Part shown: positions 14,375-17,320 of the stretch, in pieces | Layout of the letters: each line of letters begins with the position of its first letter | Numbering within the stretch: the stretch's first letter is position 1 | Assembly: GCA_041481485.1 (NCBI GenBank) | Contig: JBGPBY010000107.1 | Coordinates: 1 to 17,320 of the forward strand | DNA length: 17,320 nucleotides | From: JBGPBY01 sp041481485 | GTDB taxonomy: Bacteria > Acidobacteriota > Terriglobia > 20CM-2-55-15 | Direction: 5' to 3' | Position numbers and translations under genes: made by a program | The notes under the pieces: generated by a model | Databases searched by the model: none | What the model saw: the letters and a program-made list of their open reading frames with translations, nothing else | What the model was told of the DNA's origin: nothing

Positions 14375-15439
14375 GTGGGAGAACAACTGACACGTGAGCG
14401 AATAACGGCGATCATCTTCTACGCATGCGTCCTGGTGCTTGCGTACATGACCTACCTGGTGATTGCGCCATTTTTGAAGCCGCTGGCATGGGCGGCGATT
14501 TTCGCAGCGTTTTTCCATCCGCAATTCAAACAACTGAGAGGCAAATTCGGTAAATCGGCTGCTGCGCTGATCTGCACCGTTGCGGTTGCCCTCATTGTAA
14601 TCGTTCCATTTTCGTTGGTTGTGACCGTATTCATTCAGCAGGCTTCGCAGGTTGTCGGACGGCTCGATCTCTCACCTGGGTCACCTGGGATACTCCAGGC
14701 TCAGCGAATCTGGGCCTGGGCGCAGCAGCAGCCGTTTGGAAGCAGGCTGGGGAGTCTGGAAGACACGCTGCAACAAAACATGGCGTGGCTTACCGGCCAT
14801 ATTGCCATCGCCGCCGGAGATGTTTTGAGGAACGTCATTTCGATGATCGTTCACCTGGTGATCAGTATATTCGCCATGTTCTTTTTCTTCCGGGACGGCG
14901 AATTCATCATGGAAAAGGTGCGGCGAATTCTCCCGTTCGATGCATCTTTCAGTGAAAGTCAGATTCAGAAGACAACCCGGCTGGTTCGTGCAAGTATCAG
15001 CGCAATCTTCACGATTGCCATCGTTCAGGGAACTCTGGGAGGAACTACCTTCGCTCTGTTGGGACTGGACGCTCCGATTTTCTGGGGAGTGATGCTGGCG
15101 TTTTTTGCCCTATTTCCATTCGGCGGCGGCGTGGTGTGGATGCCGATTGCCGTCTGGTTTATGCTCACCGGCCATATCGGCCGCGGACTCATTCTCATTG
15201 CAGTTGGCGGCGGAGTCATAGGGATGGTCGACAACTTTCTCCGGCCATTTATTCTCAGCGGCCGGGCTGAAATGAACGGATTGCTTGTCTTTATCAGCCT
15301 GCTCGGCGGCCTTGCGGCGTTTGGTTTTGTGGGTTTGGTACTGGGACCAATCATTCTGGCCTTCGCCGGCGGCTTCCTCGATGCATACGCCACCGAACGC
15401 AGGCAACTGACCGGACTCCGCATCGCAGAACCCCAATGA
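14375..15439 (+). CDS. AI-2E family transporter (PerM-like permease)
   Basis: This 354-residue integral membrane protein belongs to the AI-2E/PerM family. Members have been linked to autoinducer-2 export, sodium-proton exchange or unknown substrates, so no substrate is assigned. About eight hydrophobic segments are visible. A pair near the N-terminus (IIFYACVLVLAYMTYLVIAP and LAWAAIFAAFFHPQ) is followed by a long loop with a helix (about 90-140), then FAMFFFFRDGE, and a C-terminal bundle with the family-typical VDNFLRPFILSG, LLGGLAAFGFVGLVLGPIILA and a final cytoplasmic helix. The start is uncertain: the frame is open to a TTG at 14333, and GTG 14375 is chosen because it gives the usual family length and N-terminus. 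No good ribosome site supports either. It is convergent with the 141-aa gene across an inverted repeat. Confidence 0.88.
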   Translation: MGEQLTRERITAIIFYACVLVLAYMTYLVIAPFLKPLAWAAIFAAFFHPQFKQLRGKFGKSAAALICTVAVALIVIVPFSLVVTVFIQQASQVVGRLDLSPGSPGILQAQRIWAWAQQQPFGSRLGSLEDTLQQNMAWLTGHIAIAAGDVLRNVISMIVHLVISIFAMFFFFRDGEFIMEKVRRILPFDASFSESQIQKTTRLVRASISAIFTIAIVQGTLGGTTFALLGLDAPIFWGVMLAFFALFPFGGGVVWMPIAVWFMLTGHIGRGLILIAVGGGVIGMVDNFLRPFILSGRAEMNGLLVFISLLGGLAAFGFVGLVLGPIILAFAGGFLDAYATERRQLTGLRIAEPQ

Positions 15440-15443
15440 ATGA

Positions 15444-15536
15444 CAATAAATTGGGGACAGAGAGCAATTTCCTGAGAACCCTTACGAATATGCCTGGTGT
15501 TGTACCGAGAAATTGCTCTCTGTCCCCAATTTATTG
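15444..15536. repeat. 28-bp perfect inverted repeat between convergent genes
   Basis: Arms at 15444-15471 and 15509-15536 are perfect reverse complements around a 37-base loop. The arm contains AAATTGGGGACAGAGAGC and differs fully from the REPIN family. It begins five bases after the permease stop, and its right end supplies the last codon (CAA) and TAA of the leftward 141-aa gene. It can fold into a large hairpin in either transcript and may act as a two-way terminator, although no clear U-tract is present. Similar GGGGACAG palindromes are associated with Y1 transposases in other genomes; that link is from memory. Confidence 0.8.
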
Positions 15537-15956
15537 AGCTTTGAATTCGATCTGAAACTGCATGAAGGCCATGCCTTCCGGGACAATGCGGAGCGAAAGA
15601 AACCCGTCTCCCAGAAATGAACGAACGTCATCGACGACCGCCGCATCGATCTCGTCGATTTGTACCGACAGCCGGTGAATTTCCGGCCCTGCGGAGAATT
15701 CGCATTCGTGGGCATGAACGCGTTTCAGCAGATAATTCAGTTTCTCAAGCAACGGCGCGTACCCGGGTTCCACACGAACGCGGGTCGTCATTTCGCGAGG
15801 CAGCCATACCCGTTTGTCGCCGGGATAGAGGACCTTGGAGTTGCTGCGTTTGATCTCGATCACCAGACCGGGATCAGCGGTGATTTCGAGCTGGTCGCGA
15901 TGGTACTTTGACCGGCACTTGACGAAATCACCGACATGGATGTTTTCGAGTTTCAA
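15531..15956 (-). CDS. Protein of unknown function, coupled to the MoeB-like gene
   Basis: The product has 141 residues and I do not recognise it. The N-terminal half (about 5-62) has an SH3-like, small beta-barrel look: VGDFVKCRSKYHRDQLEI, then DPGLVIEIKRSNSKVLY, then RVWLPREMTTRVRVE. The second half (about 65-141) reads as helix then beta-alpha-beta strands (LLEKLNYLLKRV, EIHRLSVQIDEI, VVDDVRSFLG, FLSLRIVPEG, MQFQIEF). No signal peptide, membrane helix, metal site or C-terminal GG is present, so it is not a ThiS/MoaD sulfur carrier. The start is a TTG, three bases after the stop of the MoeB-like gene; the next in-frame ATG would remove the first domain. Its last codon and stop lie inside the inverted repeat, so the C-terminus may have been reshaped by that insertion. 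Confidence 0.75.
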   Translation of the reverse strand: MKLENIHVGDFVKCRSKYHRDQLEITADPGLVIEIKRSNSKVLYPGDKRVWLPREMTTRVRVEPGYAPLLEKLNYLLKRVHAHECEFSAGPEIHRLSVQIDEIDAAVVDDVRSFLGDGFLSLRIVPEGMAFMQFQIEFKAQ

Positions 15957-15959
15957 GAA

Positions 15960-17129
15960 CTACGATGTCGGGCCTGAACAGCCATCCGCCTGGATGGCAT
16001 TCAGATCGATATGGGCGTTCGCGCCGCATGTGGCGCAATTCGGATCCCGGCGCACTTTCAGTGTACGGAAGGTCATTGCGAGTGCGTCATAGGCCAGATA
16101 GCGTCCGACCAGCGGTTCGCCGATATTCAGCAGTACCTTCACGGCCTCGGTTGCCTGGATCAGCCCAACGACGCCGGGCAGAATTCCCATAACGCCGGCT
16201 TCATCGCAGCTGGGTGCAAGATCCGGAGGGGCCGGATGTGCGAAAATGCAGCGAAAGCAAGGGCCCTGATACGGAATGAAAGTTGAGATCTGGCCATCGA
16301 ACCGGAAGATGCTGCCGTAACACACCGGTTTTCGCAGCATGACAGCCGCGTCATTGACCAGATATGCCGTTTGGAAATTGTCCGAGCCGCTGATGATCAC
16401 GTCGTAATCCTTAAAAATATCCAAGACGTTGGACGCATCCATCCGCAGGTTGTAAGTCTGAACCTTTACTTCAGGATTGACTTCGAAAAGCGTTCGGCGG
16501 GCGGAATCCACCTTGGGCATCCCCACTGAAGAAGTCCAATGCAGAATCTGCCGTTGCAGGTTGGATTCGTCGACCGTGTCGCTGTCGATGATGCCGATGG
16601 TTCCAATTCCGGAAGCCGCAAGATAGACACCGGCTGGCGATCCCAGTCCGCCCGCACCGACCAGGAGCACCTTGCTCTGCATGAGCTTGAGCTGTCCGGC
16701 TTCTCCGATCTCGGGGATTTTCAGGTGACGGCTGTAGCGGGCAAGTTTGTTTTTCGAAAGCTTCTCCGGAAGGACAAACGGAAGTCCGGCGTTTTTCCAG
16801 TCTCCGTAACCGCCGGCCATCGAAACCACATTCGTGTAGCCCATGTCCTTTAGAGTTTTTGCGGCAAAAGCGGAGCGTGATCCTCCGGCGCAATACACAA
16901 CAATTGGCTTGTTCCTGTCGTCTACTGCTTTTTCGACCCGAAGTTCGAGGAACCCGCGGGGAAGGTGGATGGCGTTGGGCAAGTGGCCTTCGTCCCATTC
17001 GTCTTTCTCGCGCACATCGAGAACGGCAGTGTTGGAATCATTTTTTATCCGTTCGCTCACATCCTGAACGTTGGTTTCACGGATTTCCTTCTTGATTTGT
17101 TGAAGCAGGTCTCGGGAATTCTTACTCAT
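15960..17129 (-). CDS. Rhodanese-MoeB/ThiF fusion: sulfurtransferase and sulfur-carrier adenylyltransferase
   Basis: The 389-residue protein has an N-terminal rhodanese domain (about 18-118) with active-site Cys80 in VVYCAGGSRSAFAA. A MoeB/ThiF E1-like domain (about 125-375) follows. Visible there are the ATP loop GAGGLGSP at 158-165, DSDTVDESNLQRQ at 182-194, Asp250 in SGSDNFQTAY, a Zn site of Cys291, Cys294, Cys365 and Cys368, and the catalytic Cys308 in SCDEAGVMGILPGVVG. MoeB-type enzymes adenylate the C-terminal glycine of MoaD or ThiS; the rhodanese then supplies persulfide sulfur. In MOCS3, Uba4 and mycobacterial MoeZ the rhodanese is C-terminal, so the order here is reversed. No moaD, thiS or cysteine-desulfurase gene is near, so molybdopterin, thiamine or another carrier cannot be chosen. 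The ATG at 17129 is preceded by AAAAGG, which is close to it. Confidence 0.93.
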   Translation of the reverse strand: MSKNSRDLLQQIKKEIRETNVQDVSERIKNDSNTAVLDVREKDEWDEGHLPNAIHLPRGFLELRVEKAVDDRNKPIVVYCAGGSRSAFAAKTLKDMGYTNVVSMAGGYGDWKNAGLPFVLPEKLSKNKLARYSRHLKIPEIGEAGQLKLMQSKVLLVGAGGLGSPAGVYLAASGIGTIGIIDSDTVDESNLQRQILHWTSSVGMPKVDSARRTLFEVNPEVKVQTYNLRMDASNVLDIFKDYDVIISGSDNFQTAYLVNDAAVMLRKPVCYGSIFRFDGQISTFIPYQGPCFRCIFAHPAPPDLAPSCDEAGVMGILPGVVGLIQATEAVKVLLNIGEPLVGRYLAYDALAMTFRTLKVRRDPNCATCGANAHIDLNAIQADGCSGPTS

Positions 17130-17219
17130 TGCCTTTTAAATTTACACTACTCGTTCAAGGCATGGAAGGTAGGAAGGTGTGAGTGAATATGAAATGTCAC
17201 GAAGCGGGTACCAAATAGA

Positions 17220-17275
17220 GCCACGGAGTGGCGGCATTTCCTTAGTAGGCTGTTTCATAAATACGCACACGTATT
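17220..17275. other. Two small hairpins upstream of the MoeB-like gene
   Basis: GCCAC-GGA-GTGGC at 17220-17232 is a perfect 5-bp stem. AATACG-CACA-CGTATT at 17260-17275 is a perfect 6-bp stem with a CACA loop. Both lie 90-150 bases upstream of the leftward gene start. They may be operator or leader elements, or remnants of repeats. The rest of the 191-base gap up to the window edge holds no gene that I can see. Confidence 0.3.
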
Positions 17276-17307
17276 CAGGGCGGCACAATAGCTGTAATCG
17301 CGATTCC

Positions 17308-17320
17308 CCACTGTAGGGGC
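17308..17320. repeat. REP-like unit cut by window edge
   Basis: CCACTGTAGGGGC at 17308-17320 matches the outer end of the REPIN arms (CCACTGTAGGCGC) with one change, C to G at 17318. It runs to the window edge, so whether it is a single REP or a full REPIN is unknown. Confidence 0.5.

Noticed and set aside
9755..17129. thiO plus the MoeB/ThiF-like gene as one thiamine cluster
   Set aside because: The genes are about 5 kb apart on opposite strands, with unrelated genes between them and no thiS, thiG or thiE. Shared pathway cannot be supported.

Overview
The window looks like a piece of a soil or sediment bacterium with moderate to slightly high GC, most likely Acidobacteriota. That placement is an inference: it rests on the gene mix (futalosine-pathway MqnE, a DUF3300 protein, a NarL-type hybrid kinase with many sensor domains, a rhodanese-MoeB fusion, a SirB1-TPR protein) and on dispersed REP-like palindromes. 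No rRNA or other marker gene fixes it. Thirteen protein genes are supported. They are densely packed, and no gap exceeds 300 bases.

Layout. A 90-aa two-helix membrane protein (147-419, +), with a perfect -35 box and a perfect Shine-Dalgarno, faces a long leftward block. In transcription order that block is a SirB1-like transglutaminase-fold/TPR protein, ProB, ProA, a secreted protein of unknown function, a long acyl-CoA dehydrogenase and a soluble GAF-GAF-PAS-PAS-kinase-receiver hybrid (9697 down to 436). The first four are tightly spaced and probably one operon making the proline precursor glutamate semialdehyde. A 57-bp divergent gap at 9698-9754 separates this from a rightward block: ThiO (thiamine thiazole), MqnE (menaquinone by the futalosine route), a CBS-pair protein, a DUF3300 exported protein and an AI-2E-family permease. 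A leftward pair closes the window: a rhodanese-MoeB/ThiF sulfurtransferase-adenylyltransferase and a tightly coupled 141-aa protein that I do not recognise.

The most distinctive content is not coding. Three intergenic elements (5435-5527, 12429-12537, 14194-14316) are long inverted pairs of one REP-like unit: a GTAG tetranucleotide followed by a GCGCGGTC/GACCGCGC hairpin. A fourth unit is cut by the right edge. This matches REPINs, the elements mobilised by RAYT (TnpA-REP) transposases, though no RAYT gene is present. One copy carries a symmetric, pairing-preserving change in the GTAG position. A second, unrelated 28-bp inverted repeat (15444-15536) lies between convergent genes and supplies the last codon and stop of the 141-aa gene. 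Nothing resembles a defence island, prophage, CRISPR array or biosynthetic cluster. Most genes are housekeeping, and the unusual signals are the repeats, the inverted domain order of the MoeB fusion, a receiver domain without an output domain, and possible leaderless starts for thiO and mqnE.
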